Shown in pieces: positions 19,173-28,930 of a stretch of 36,426 nt of DNA (its first letter is position 1; every line of letters starts with the position of its first letter). The stretch lies in NCBI GenBank assembly GCA_004151065.3, contig NWUY0300003794.1, forward strand, positions 43,452 to 79,877, read 5' to 3'. This DNA comes from Larix sibirica. Its lineage: Eukaryota; Streptophyta; Pinopsida; Pinales; Pinaceae. Position numbers and translations under genes: made by a program. Under the pieces are notes generated by a model. The model was not told where the DNA came from. It ran no database searches and saw nothing but the letters and a program-made list of their open reading frames with translations.

Positions 19173-19577
19173 ATTGATAGTCCGAAAGGATTTCCAACAA
19201 AAAAGAGAATTTGATCACAAAGTTTCATAAGCTAGCTATCTCAACACCTTCCTTGATATTGGGCTATCTGTAATAATGGCTTCATATTCACAAAATTTGG
19301 ACTACCGGAATCTAGTTCGAGGCATTACAATTTGGCCTTTGAGCATGCATGCTCAAAGGTGTTACTATGTCCAAATATGATCATATAGCATTATGTTTCT
19401 CCATTCAACAAGATTTTTATAGGTCTTGAAAACTCAAATCTACAAACGAAGAGGTTATCACTGTAATAGGTAGCCTAGTCATGGTCAAGTTATGCATAAA
19501 CTTCATAGTTTCCATATGTCAAACCTTATCCATTTAGTCCAAGCTATCTAATTTGTATGGTCATAGTCACCCTAAAC
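19173..19577 (-). other. Pseudogene continuation, stops frequent
   Basis: Short minus-strand pieces such as VFKTYKNLVEWRNIMLYDHI and KFCEYEAIITDSPI look protein-like but are split by stops and frame changes. Probably exon remnants of the same gene. Confidence 0.35.
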
Positions 19578-20253
19578 TTATTTAGAGCTTGCAACCAATG
19601 CACCATTTTCGAGATATCGCTCACAAGCATTGTTTGTTTGTGAATTTTCCTCATCACTCTCACCCTTAGATGTATAATCTTCCCAAACATAGAATCTAAC
19701 TAGCATGAGCAAGAATAAAGAAATGATACTTCGCATCTTCAAGTGCCAGTTCCACTGTCCTTCCAAATGACTATGGAAGTATGAAAGACTGCTATTAAAA
19801 ATTAATAGAGAAGTCCCATTTCCAAGCTTGAATTCATAGATCTTTCTCCTATATATGTTCCAATAGTTGTACCCATTGTGAACAATGTGATTGATGCAAG
19901 CACCCATTTTGTATTGAAGTTATTGAAATAAGGAAAATGTATAGCTCTTCAACTATTGCTTGTGCAGTGGCAAAATAGAAAGAAGCATAACGAGTCCATT
20001 GAAGAGCCTTCATCCTTCCAACTTCAGCCTTTATCCTCCGATGCTCTCACAATTTAGCGATGATTTGACCTTGAGTTGAAAGAAAATATATGCATTAATA
20101 TTAAGGAATACCAAGGGAGGATATCTTAGGCCACCCAATGCTACCTTCAAAAAATGAAGCCATAACACTTAACAAAATGTTCTAATCCAAGTTTCCTTCA
20201 AAGGCTTCTTGTGAATTCCACCCAAAGGAATGCATGTCCCAACTCAAGACAAG
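19578..20253 (-). pseudogene. Unrecognised protein block with a hydrophobic helix
   Basis: An open frame at 19578-19907 contains MRSIISLFLLMLVRFYVW, a signal-peptide- or membrane-like helix, then an acidic stretch (KGESDEENSQTNNACERYL) and a stop. Just upstream (about 19945-20055 on the minus strand) another frame reads HRRIKAEVGRMKALQWTRYA followed by SFYFATAQAIVEELYIF, which also looks genuinely protein-coding. Order and strand fit exons of the same decayed gene as the blocks on either side. Whether the helix is a signal peptide cannot be decided. Function unknown. Confidence 0.4.
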
Positions 20254-20952
20254 GAAAGATATTGTACAAGCTTTAGCAACTTTACTAGGAGTGGCCCCAT
20301 AAAAGAGTCACTCACTTAAACATAATTATCTTCAATTGAAGCTGAAACCATTTTTTGAGAGAAATGAGAAGGTACATTCAATTCAAATTCATCTGCTTAC
20401 TCTGCGACTGCCACACTAAAATCCATAGATATTATGATGTATTTTCGGCTAGAAAGAGCCTTAAGGATGCAACCTACAAAATAATTGCGTGCAAATATTA
20501 GGCTTAAATTTGATGTAATAAAAGATGGAAAATCAAAGCGTTTGAGGTGGAGAATTTTATGCCCATGTTTATTGGGTCTAATATGGGAATTATTTGAAAG
20601 ATTTGGCTTTTCAACAATTGCTAGAGCCAATGGCAGAGTGCTTGTTTAATCATTTTCAAAATGATTGCTTTCATAACTATTTATATAGGTCATCATAAAA
20701 CGAGATACCTCCTTAAAACATAAAATATTAACATTGGGTCCATGTGTCAAAACAATGACCTTAACATCCTCATCCATAAATACTTTGCTTCACACCCTCA
20801 TCTAGACTCATATGGTGGTGATCCCTTTGAAAATTTCGTATATTGCTTCAATATTCATTTCCCTACCAACACTGTCCAAGATTTGGTGGGACTGAAACAT
20901 ATCTAAAGAAGATATTAACTTGTTTATAACAACTTTAAATTCATTAGGTGAA
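20254..20952 (-). pseudogene. Unrecognised protein block, about 210 codons with few stops
   Basis: From about 20946 leftward one frame reads PNEFKVVINKLISSLDMFQS, ILDSVGREMNIEAIYEIFKG, then after some stops FMDEDVKVIVLTHGPNVNIL, CFKEVSRFMMTYINSYESNH, LPLALAIVEKPNLSNNSHIR, LHLKRFDFPSFITSNLSLIF, ISMDFSVAVAE, stop, ADEFELNVPSHFSQKMVSAS. It is continuous in one frame over about 600 bases apart from five stops, which strongly suggests former coding sequence. It does not resemble gag, pol or LINE proteins. It starts right where the gypsy homology of the neighbouring copy ends, so the gene may be cut there. Unrecognised. Confidence 0.5.
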
Positions 20953-21506
20953 GGCTATTAAGGGTTTTGCGAAGTGAGGACTAAAACTGAGTAGAGGCAT
21001 CATTTCAGGTCCTTGAATATTTTATGTTGTGACCCACCTCAGTTGAACTTGGCTTTGGCTTCACCCTTGGTCACTTGGATTAAGGGAAAAGTGATATGAG
21101 AGAATGCCAACACAAATATGTAGTAGAAGTTAGCAAGGCCTAAGAAGTTGTGTAGCTTTGTTATAGTCATTGGGGCGGTCCAATCACAAATGAATTGGAT
21201 ATTTCCTAGGTCCACATGCACCCATGTTAATCCATGATGAAACCTAGATATTAAATTCTTTCCCTGCCGAATGAACATTTCTCCAAATTGGTGTATAACT
21301 TGTTTTATCATAGGGTTCTTAGGATATTTTGAATGTTTTGGAAGTGTTCTAACAATGTTTTGTTGAAGATAATGATATCGTCCAAATATACGACCACAAA
21401 AGAATTCGTGAATGATTGTAAGATGTCATCCATCATCCTCGTGAATGTTGTTGGATCATTAGTTAATCCAAAAGACATGACCAACCAATCAAATTGACCT
21501 TCTTTA
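20953..21506 (-). pseudogene. Copy A: RT palm/thumb remnant with an intact YLDD box
   Basis: Starting at 21506 on the minus strand: KEGQFDWLVMSFGLTNDPTT, FTRMMDDILQSFTN, then SFVVVYLDDIIIFNKTLLEH (around 21380). A stop follows, then in the frame at 21311-21039 ITKLHNFLGLANFYYIFVLA, FSHITFPLIQVTKGEAKAKF. These are the standard gypsy RT motifs from EGLFEWLVMPFGLTNAP to the RNase H boundary. Unlike copy B, the YxDD catalytic pair is kept. The N-terminal third of RT, with the first catalytic Asp, is deleted. Confidence 0.85.
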
Positions 21507-21886
21507 GACTCTAATGGTGGAACTTAGTTCCACATCATTGATATGATTTCCCTTATCTTTCTTTGAATCAATGTCCAAGCCAGAGTTCGACTCCCAGGAT
21601 TTCATCTCGACCAACAATGATAATTTTTAGTGATATTCTTCAGTTTTGTGTCGTGGGATTTTGTGGAACTCACAACACTTTCCAATGTCCTTGTTCATCT
21701 TCCCATTACCCTTCATTACGCGCGGCTAGGATTGATTGTCCTAATATTGGAAACCATTGCTCTATCCATTGTTCTGTGAGATAGGACCACCTTTAAAATA
21801 AGTATGCCTAATTTTTTTCTCAATTTTGACAACATATCAATAAGCGATTGTGAGTGAGGAGATGTCCAGGAAATCCATCTCTATTT

Positions 21887-22588
21887 TCATGTCCTTGGTG
21901 TAGGTTACTGTAGTACTTCGATGCTAAGCGGTATTCAGAGCCTCTAATACCCAACTATAAGTGCAAGGTATGGGATACATTGGTTAACTCTAGCTTTGTC
22001 TAGTCTCTTTCTTGGTGCAAAGTTGTTTATCTCATGTACTAGTCATCATAGTTTATGACTTGTTAGAATTCTCCTCGAGGGAATCCATAAAATCTACCCA
22101 ATTGGGTTTTGGGATGTATGTTGTAGACTCATCTCTAGCATGTCTCTCACATTAATGGACCCACAAATATTTGACACGGTGGAGGAAATTAAGGAGTGCG
22201 AAGGTGATCACTGTTAGAATTTTTTTGAATAGAGTAATAACCCTCTAATAGATTTAACCATTTCTCCAAAGCATCTGCATCTATCTAGCATTCAAATAAG
22301 GGAATGCCAAAGTTAACTTGTACCTTGAAGGGTGTTGCACCTCTGAATTGACTACGAATTTAAGGTGTCTCCATCACTATTGGTAGTTGTAGAAGGATCC
22401 TGGTGAAATTATCCATCATGATCTCGTTCCTCTTTCGCATGAGGGATTTCTTAAGCAACAACTTAATATGATATCTCCTTCTATAATCTCTCTTTTATTC
22501 CACCCTATGAGGCTTCTTGTGCTAGAGATATTGGATTTCCCCAAGCTCATTCAATTGGAGACCCAACCCTCAATACCTATATCTTGTC
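21887..22588. repeat. 702-bp exact direct duplication, copy 1 (assembly artefact likely)
   Basis: Matches 22590-23291 at an offset of 703, separated by a single N. I saw no mismatch in the blocks I compared. Identity this high between copies inside an otherwise decayed element points to two overlapping contig ends placed side by side. Confidence 0.9.
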
Positions 22589-22589
22589 N

Positions 22590-23291
22590 TCATGTCCTTG
22601 GTGTAGGTTACTGTAGTACTTCGATGCTAAGCGGTATTCAGAGCCTCTAATACCCAACTATAAGTGCAAGGTATGGGATACATTGGTTAACTCTAGCTTT
22701 GTCTAGTCTCTTTCTTGGTGCAAAGTTGTTTATCTCATGTACTAGTCATCATAGTTTATGACTTGTTAGAATTCTCCTCGAGGGAATCCATAAAATCTAC
22801 CCAATTGGGTTTTGGGATGTATGTTGTAGACTCATCTCTAGCATGTCTCTCACATTAATGGACCCACAAATATTTGACACGGTGGAGGAAATTAAGGAGT
22901 GCGAAGGTGATCACTGTTAGAATTTTTTTGAATAGAGTAATAACCCTCTAATAGATTTAACCATTTCTCCAAAGCATCTGCATCTATCTAGCATTCAAAT
23001 AAGGGAATGCCAAAGTTAACTTGTACCTTGAAGGGTGTTGCACCTCTGAATTGACTACGAATTTAAGGTGTCTCCATCACTATTGGTAGTTGTAGAAGGA
23101 TCCTGGTGAAATTATCCATCATGATCTCGTTCCTCTTTCGCATGAGGGATTTCTTAAGCAACAACTTAATATGATATCTCCTTCTATAATCTCTCTTTTA
23201 TTCCACCCTATGAGGCTTCTTGTGCTAGAGATATTGGATTTCCCCAAGCTCATTCAATTGGAGACCCAACCCTCAATACCTATATCTTGTC
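22590..23291. repeat. 702-bp exact direct duplication, copy 2
   Basis: Begins TCATGTCCTTGGTGTAGG after the N and ends CCTATATCTTGTC. After it the sequence runs on to the primer site, so this copy has the true right flank, while copy 1 has the true left flank. Confidence 0.9.
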
Positions 23292-23326
23292 AAAGACATG
23301 TACCAAGAAACAACAAAGAGTATATT

Positions 23327-23338
23327 GCTCTGATACCA
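23327..23338 (-). other. Primer binding site (initiator Met tRNA type) of copy A
   Basis: GCTCTGATACCA on plus reads TGGTATCAGAGC on minus, complementary to the 3' end of plant initiator methionine tRNA. One base separates it from the LTR end. This proves that 23340-23962 acts as the 5' LTR of copy A. Confidence 0.93.
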
Positions 23339-23339
23339 C

Positions 23340-23962
23340 TGATATGGATTATTTAGCGAACATAATGAAGTCATATATTTAAAATTTAAACACACAGAAA
23401 AAGAGGTTGTGGAGAGCACAATAGTATAGTAAAACCCAAATTCTATTATTAAATGAAATAGAAAATGATTGTAAACTACAAAGTAATACAAACTAGCGTA
23501 ACTTATCTCTGAAAATGAATGGGTCGTCTACACTCAATAGTAGGAATACCAGTAAAAGAGGTTAAAAATGTCCCTTTTAACATAAAGTGCTAAAACCTAA
23601 GAGGCAAAAACCCTAAATATCCAAGAGCCTAACCCTGGGAGATGAAGTGGTGAAAGGGAATCCAGGCTTCGAGGAGTCTAGTTGATACATCAACTTCTCG
23701 ACGTCACAACATCCAAATGCAAACTCCTTTTGGAGCGCATGATAGCCCATTGGAAATATATCAATGAGAAGAATAATTTTGATCAAGGCTTAGGTAAGCC
23801 TTTTAAAACCCTAAGCCATGATAGGGTTAAAAAAATACTATTTAAGACCTAAAAAATGGCCTAAAAATTTAGGAATTGAAAAATTGTAGAAAAATTTCCA
23901 AGATGGAGAAATATTATGAGTAAGTGGAACAAGTGGGTGGTCACCAGTATCCACCCATACTA
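23340..23962 (-). repeat. LTR shared by gypsy copies A and B (623 bp)
   Basis: On the minus strand it starts TAGTATGGGTGGATACTGG, after the decayed polypurine tract of copy B, and ends ...AATCCATATCA, one base before the primer site of copy A. It is therefore the 3' LTR of B and the 5' LTR of A at once. It is homologous to the LTR at 2818-3801. The start is TA rather than TG in both, so the TG has decayed or the limit is off by a few bases. Confidence 0.82.
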
Positions 23963-24784
23963 CTTCTCCCTGAAAGGAAGCTATGGTCCTAATTACATCA
24001 TGGTCCCTATTGCATTCCTGAATTATATGGGTTGACTCCTGGTGAGCCACTTGCCTTGGTGAAGAATATGCCCCACTTTGACCACCCAATAGAGTTGTAT
24101 GTTTTGCTAGTGGGTGCCACTCATCTAGATGTCCATGATCTGGTCTATTATAGCTTTCTCAGTGAAATTATGATTGATTTTTGCAGGGGCCAAGTGCTTT
24201 GTTACCTCTGAGGTTCCCAATAGAGGTGGAAAATATTGTTGAAGCAGGTCCATGTTAAATACTGGGTGCAAGCCAAGGAAAGGGGGAATGGTCAATTTAA
24301 AATCATTCTCACCTTTGTGATGGTGTAAGGCCCATATCGAACTAGCATTCTCCAAATGCAATCATACCTTATCACTATCTTGCAACTTGTGTGAACCCCA
24401 TGTTGGCCACGTCGTTGCTTGCAATTGCCATTTGATTTATATAGGATATCATAAACATGTTGTTGGATGTGCTAGATACTTGCAACAAGTTTGGTTGCTC
24501 TATCTACCTCAATTTGAGTATGGGAGGACTCTTCTAGTGCATATGCAATGGGAAGAGTTACATCAATGGGGTCTGATGGCGGGAACCTAAAGCAGAACAT
24601 TAAAAAGGGTTGTGGCCAATAGAGTTGAGGAGGGAACTATTGTAACTATGTTAAATGTATGGAAGGATCTTATCCCATCTATGTGGATTCCTAGAGTTGT
24701 ACATTCCTAGGATATGCACAATCATCCCATTGACCACCTTTGTGTTATCTCCTCAAATGTATATAAAAATGAAAATTTGAAAGA
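23963..24784 (-). pseudogene. Copy B: integrase tail, chromodomain-like
   Basis: The frame at 24361-24125 contains NDFKLTIPPFLGLHPVFNMD and LLQQYFPPLLGTSEVTKHL, a near-perfect match to the motif after the integrase core in this lineage. About 24061-24100 continues QNIQLYWVVKVGHILHQGKW, the degenerate chromodomain-like end. The decayed polypurine tract follows at about 23963-23978. From 24400 to 24784 the frame is broken; the core/tail linker is expected there. Confidence 0.82.
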
Positions 24785-25452
24785 NNNNNNNNNNNNNNNN
24801 NNNNNNNNNNNNNNNNNNNNNNNNNNNNNNNNNNNNNNNNNNNNNNNNNNNNNNNNNNNNNNNNNNNNNNNNNNNNNNNNNNNNNNNNNNNNNNNNNNNN
24901 NNNNNNNNNNNNNNNNNNNNNNNNNNNNNNNNNNNNNNNNNNNNNNNNNNNNNNNNNNNNNNNNNNNNNNNNNNNNNNNNNNNNNNNNNNNNNNNNNNNN
25001 NNNNNNNNNNNNNNNNNNNNNNNNNNNNNNNNNNNNNNNNNNNNNNNNNNNNNNNNNNNNNNNNNNNNNNNNNNNNNNNNNNNNNNNNNNNNNNNNNNNN
25101 NNNNNNNNNNNNNNNNNNNNNNNNNNNNNNNNNNNNNNNNNNNNNNNNNNNNNNNNNNNNNNNNNNNNNNNNNNNNNNNNNNNNNNNNNNNNNNNNNNNN
25201 NNNNNNNNNNNNNNNNNNNNNNNNNNNNNNNNNNNNNNNNNNNNNNNNNNNNNNNNNNNNNNNNNNNNNNNNNNNNNNNNNNNNNNNNNNNNNNNNNNNN
25301 NNNNNNNNNNNNNNNNNNNNNNNNNNNNNNNNNNNNNNNNNNNNNNNNNNNNNNNNNNNNNNNNNNNNNNNNNNNNNNNNNNNNNNNNNNNNNNNNNNNN
25401 NNNNNNNNNNNNNNNNNNNNNNNNNNNNNNNNNNNNNNNNNNNNNNNNNNNN
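24785..25452. other. Assembly gap, 668 Ns
   Basis: Falls between integrase core and tail of copy B. Long open frames across it are only Ns. Confidence 0.99.
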
Positions 25453-26200
25453 TTCTCCACACATTCATTTATTTACAAACCCTCTAAGCATTAGTGGTTG
25501 AAAGCCTTGTCCATCTGAATGCATTTAGATATGATTTGAGTGAATGAGGATTGATTGAGTCATCCAACTTGATCCACCTTTTTATATTATTGAGATATTG
25601 GTTAAGTTACCAGGCTCCTTTGACTTACAGCCTAGAAGGACTCTTGGAGAGCTAACACTTTGTTTGTCCATTTGTTTTTGGGTAGAAGGTAGTTGATTTG
25701 GTCAACTTGGTGTCCATCAAAGACCACATTCTAGACCTGAAGGAACCAAGTAACTTATTGTCTTTGTTTGAAATAATGGTCTATGTTTGGCCAAGGTGAA
25801 CCCAAACATGATCAAAGAAGAGATTAGTAGTGACTTTTGGTGTGATACTCTTCTTGTAGTGTGACAAAATGGTCATCTTAGAGAATCAATCAACTACCAC
25901 AAAGACACAGTCATTGCCATGCTTGTAGAGGGAATCCCTGACATATGATCCATGGAGATTGATTCTCAATAGGTTTGTATGGGATGGGTAGGGGAGTGTG
26001 CAATTCCCAATTATGAATGGAATTTTTAGCGATAGCACATGCAATGCATGATCTAACATACATGTGGACATCCCATAGAAGCTTTGGCTAGTAAAAATAT
26101 TTTTGTATTATTGTTAATGTCTTCTCCATCCAAAGTTCCTTGCCACCAGACTATAATGAGCCTACCGATTTAACTTCTAACACTTGCTAAAGGAACACAA
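25453..26200 (-). pseudogene. Copy B: integrase zinc-binding region and core remnant
   Basis: MEKTLTIIQKYFY and VRSCIACAIAKNSIHNWELH (about 26130-25990) represent the H2C2 finger. ESISMDHMSGIPSTS and HGNDCVFVVVD follow (to about 25886). The first catalytic Asp (SMD) is kept. The second box reads TIISNKDNKLLGSF near 25760 instead of ISDRDSRF: the catalytic Asp is Asn. SLMDTKLTKSTTFYPKTNGQ with T, K and C follows (about 25720-25650), so the catalytic Glu (QTE) is Lys. The remainder is lost in the gap. Inactive. Confidence 0.8.
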
Positions 26201-26719
26201 AGATGGCCTAAATTTCACATAAATGCATCTTCAAGGTGAAAGTTTGGAACTTGTTCACTTGATTCCAATGTTTGATAGATAGTAGTGAAGTCAGGGTTAC
26301 TATCATACAATTAGAGCCACCCAGAGATCTCATGCCTGGAGGAGTTTAGAATTTTGGTTAGTGCCACAACTAGAGGCCGATTGAGGCAATATACAACCAT
26401 TTGTGCTTCCCTTCCTCTACTTAATGTTCAAGTTGAATTGTTGTAGGTATGTGAACCAATTATGATGGTGGTTGTTTAGTAAATTTCCTTGCGTATGCCT
26501 AAATTGTGAGGGCTTGTAATAAGTGTTGATGATCGTCTCCTTTAATATAATATAATGCTTCCACTATTATCATGGTTGCATAATGGAGTACATCTCCTTT
26601 TCATAGGTGGGATACATGTGAACATCATCGAATAGTGTCTTGATGTGATAGGCCACCGGATGTCCATAAAGAGTGAGGAGCGCATTGATAGGCATATATC
26701 TATATCTCAAAAGGTTGTT
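26201..26719 (-). pseudogene. Copy B: RNase H remnant
   Basis: VLTLSDLQQPFEI near 26720-26680, then LYGHPVAYHIKTLFDDVHMY followed by PTYEKEMYSIMQP at about 26670-26570, matching GHPVAYHSETLSDxVRKYPTYDKEMYSI. The (T)DAS box region is lost (reads IYAYQC). About 26201-26560 is a degraded RNase H end and linker. Confidence 0.8.
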
Positions 26720-27500
26720 GTAGGTCTGACAAAGTGAGGACTAGCACTAATTAGAGGAATCATTTTAGGTCCATGAATTCTTTCCATTGTGATTCACCCC
26801 AGGATAAATTGGCTTTGGCTCCACCCTTGGTTACTTGTCTTAAATTCAAAGCGTTATGAAAGAACCCCAACACAAACCTTGGTAGAAGTTGGCAAGGACT
26901 AAGAAGCTACAAATATCTATTAAAGTCGTTGAGGGTTTCCAATCATGAATGGCTTGGGTCTACATGGATTCCATGTTTATCAACAATGTACCCTAGTTAT
27001 TGAATTCTCTCCATGCCAAATGAAAATTTTTCCAAATTGGTGTATAACTTGTGTTGTCGCAGGGTGCTCAACATTGTTGAATGTGCTGCAAGTGTTCTAC
27101 CCAACTTCTGTTGAAGATGAGGATCTCATCCAAATATATGGCCACAAAATAATTTGTGAACAACCGTAATATGTCATCCACATCCTCATGAATTTTTTTG
27201 GAGCATTAGTCAAGCCAAAAGGCATGACCAACCACTCAAAAAGGCCTTCTTTACACTTGAAGGTTGTTTTGCATACATCGGCTTGCTCAGTCAGGACCTG
27301 GTGGTGACCTAACCTCAGATCAATATTATTGAAGAACATGACACCCTTAAGCTGATCAAGAAGATCATTAATCCATGGGATTGGGTATCAATTCTTGATA
27401 GTGATTTTGTTTGGTGATCTATAATCAATACTTAGTCACCATGTCCCACCCTTCTTCTATATTAACACAATTAGGCTCCCGTAAGATGAGGAGCTCAGTC
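26720..27500 (-). pseudogene. Copy B: reverse transcriptase remnant, YLDE in place of YLDD
   Basis: The frame at 27339-27097 reads FFNNIDLRLGHHQVLTEQAD, TTFKCKEGLFEWLVMPFGLT, NAPKKFMRMWM. In the next frame DILRLFTNYFVAIYLDEILI follows (around 27140), so the second Asp of the YxDD catalytic pair is Glu. The first catalytic Asp (IDL) is kept. SFLGLANFY-type motifs are degraded around 26890. About 27360-27480 holds a broken version of the upstream CIDYRxLNK/NRYPIPRIDDLL region. Confidence 0.85.
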
Positions 27501-27809
27501 AAAGGTGGACCTTTCAGATGATCTCTTGAATACGAAGTTTTATTTCCTCATTCTTTAGAAGAGGTGTCTATATATTGGGCCATTAGGTAAAAGAGAACCA
27601 GGTATCAAATCAATTGAATGTTTGACCTAACAGTGTAGGGGAAATCCTTTAGGTGAGGCAAAGATATCTCTATATTCATCTACAATCTTGTCCACCTAAT
27701 TTTGCTAGGTAGATAGGACTTATGTTGAGGTTGCAGTGACCTTTTGTTCACCTTCTGACTAAACCAAGAAGAGGGATAATTTCCCAGCCCAAGAGATTAC
27801 TTACTGGCA
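27501..27809 (-). other. Copy B: protease-RT linker
   Basis: Position and spacing fit the linker between protease and RT. No motif beyond weak similarity to the family. Confidence 0.45.
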
Positions 27810-28260
27810 CTACTTTGCTAATATCAAAGAAACTCCAGTGGTAGGAATGACCTTGGGTACCCTATGAAGTTGGCCTCCCAAAATAAGAATGAAACTATGG
27901 GGCCTGGACTCATAAACAACATAATGTTTCCACATATAGGGTTGTCCTAAAGGAACATCACAAACATCAAGTGGGGCAACATCACACAACACGTCATCTT
28001 TGAAGTGCTTGATATTGTAGGATAGGAGACATTATTGATGGATGTAGATGAGTCATCCCTGGCTCGAGGAACAAATGGTGTGTGGTTGGGGATGTGACAT
28101 TGTTGACAACTTCAATCCCTTGATATCATTGAATGAGATCATGTTCTTTTGGCTACCACTATCAATAATGAAATGTAGCAGAGTCCCCTTCACCCATTTA
28201 TGTGAATAGAAGATGCGCTTCCTTCCTCTAACTCTTATGGTTAGATATTTGTGGTTGCAA
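27810..28260 (-). pseudogene. Copy B: aspartic protease region, DSG retained
   Basis: About 28190-28140 reads LLHFIIDSGSQKNMISFNDI, with the catalytic D-S-G. Then HPQPHTI, and in the frame from 27992 DVAPLDVCDVPLGQPYMWKH, YVVYESRPHSFILILGGQLH and RVPKVIPT. This is the protease plus the conserved segment after it in this gypsy lineage. The enzyme would cut the Gag-Pol polyprotein. The active-site triplet survives, but the frame has stops near 28060. Confidence 0.83.
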
Positions 28261-28930
28261 TGGTGGCACTAGGTTCCACATCAATGATCAAATTTCCCTT
28301 ATCTTGCTCTGAATGAGAGTTCGAGCCAGAGTCTAGCACTAACGCTTTCATCTCGACCCACAATTATTGTTTTAAGGAACACATCAATATTGTGCTAGGG
28401 GATTTTGTGGAACTTGAACCACTTTCTAGTGTCTTTATTCATCCTCCCATTATCCTTCCTTACTAGTGTCTTGGACTGGTTGTCCTGAGATCGACCATTC
28501 TTGCTCTATCGTTTGTTCTCTAGGTGAGGGCCACCTTTCCCATACTTCTATTGTAGTTTATTTGCATACCCAAACTCATGATTTTTCTTTTGTTTAAATT
28601 TTCATTCAATTGTGGTTGCATATCAATAAGCAACTCCTAGTGAGGATATGTCCAGGAAATCCATCTCCGTTTAGATATACCTATGCAGGATACTGCAATA
28701 CATTAGGACCAAGTGTCGTTAAGAGTCTCTAATACCTAGTTTTGAGCACAATGTATGTAATATATTGTTGTCCTTCAGGTCTGTCTAGTCTCTTTCCTAA
28801 CACAAAGTTGTCCATATTGTGCATTGGACATCACAATTTTTGTCAAGTTAGAATTCCTACATAAAGGCATTGATAAAATCCAACCAAGTGGGTTCTGGCT
28901 TATATGTTGTATATGCATATCCAACTTGTA
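28261..28930 (-). pseudogene. Copy B: C-terminal gag remnant
   Basis: DNGRMNKDTRKWFKFHKIP near 28450-28400 corresponds to KWCEFHKxPxHNTxEC; the first Cys is Phe. It aligns with 21510-22150 of copy A base for base in many places, for example the TCCAGGAAATCCATCTC block at 28651 and 21866. The homology ends near 28930. Confidence 0.75.

Larger units (their letters stand above)
20953..23326 (-). mobile_element. Ty3/gypsy copy A, 5' half, internally deleted
   Basis: Read leftward: primer site, gag (with an artefactual 702-bp duplication), then directly the second half of RT, ending at the RT/RNase H boundary near 20952. Compared with copy B, about 1 kb covering protease and the first half of RT is missing at 21507-21512 (joining the equivalents of about 27252 and 28258 in B). 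It shares the LTR at 23340-23962 with copy B. Its 3' half is absent here; a complementary 3' half of the same family is at 934-3801 in opposite orientation. Confidence 0.82.
21507..23326 (-). pseudogene. Copy A: gag remnant (contains an assembly duplication)
   Basis: Read from 23326 leftward: FKVQVNFGIPLFEC, IDADALEKWLNLLEGYYSIQ (about 23010-22925) and LRTP, then later NYDDXYMR and TTLHQERD. Further left (about 21700-21520) come GKCCEFHKIPRHKTEEY and LLVEMKSWESNSGLDIDSKK. The CEFHKxPxHxxxEC-like pattern is a Cys/His knuckle found near the end of gag in this family; its last Cys is lost. The gag domain appears twice only because 702 bp are repeated around the N at 22589. Stops occur throughout. 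Confidence 0.78.
23963..28930 (-). mobile_element. Ty3/gypsy copy B, gag to polypurine tract, 5' end missing
   Basis: Read leftward: C-terminal gag, protease, RT, RNase H, integrase (partly lost in the 668-base gap), tail and purine tract. It is the most complete copy of the family here. Homology to copy A's gag stops near 28930, so the N-terminal gag, primer site and 5' LTR are missing. All domains carry stops, frame changes and active-site losses. Confidence 0.85.

Noticed and set aside
24714-25487. Long open frames on both strands
   Set aside because: They are made of the 668 Ns of the gap; no sequence supports them.
27810-27992. Frame as an independent small gene
   Set aside because: It is the conserved segment after the protease of gypsy copy B (LGQPYMWKH...), not a separate gene.
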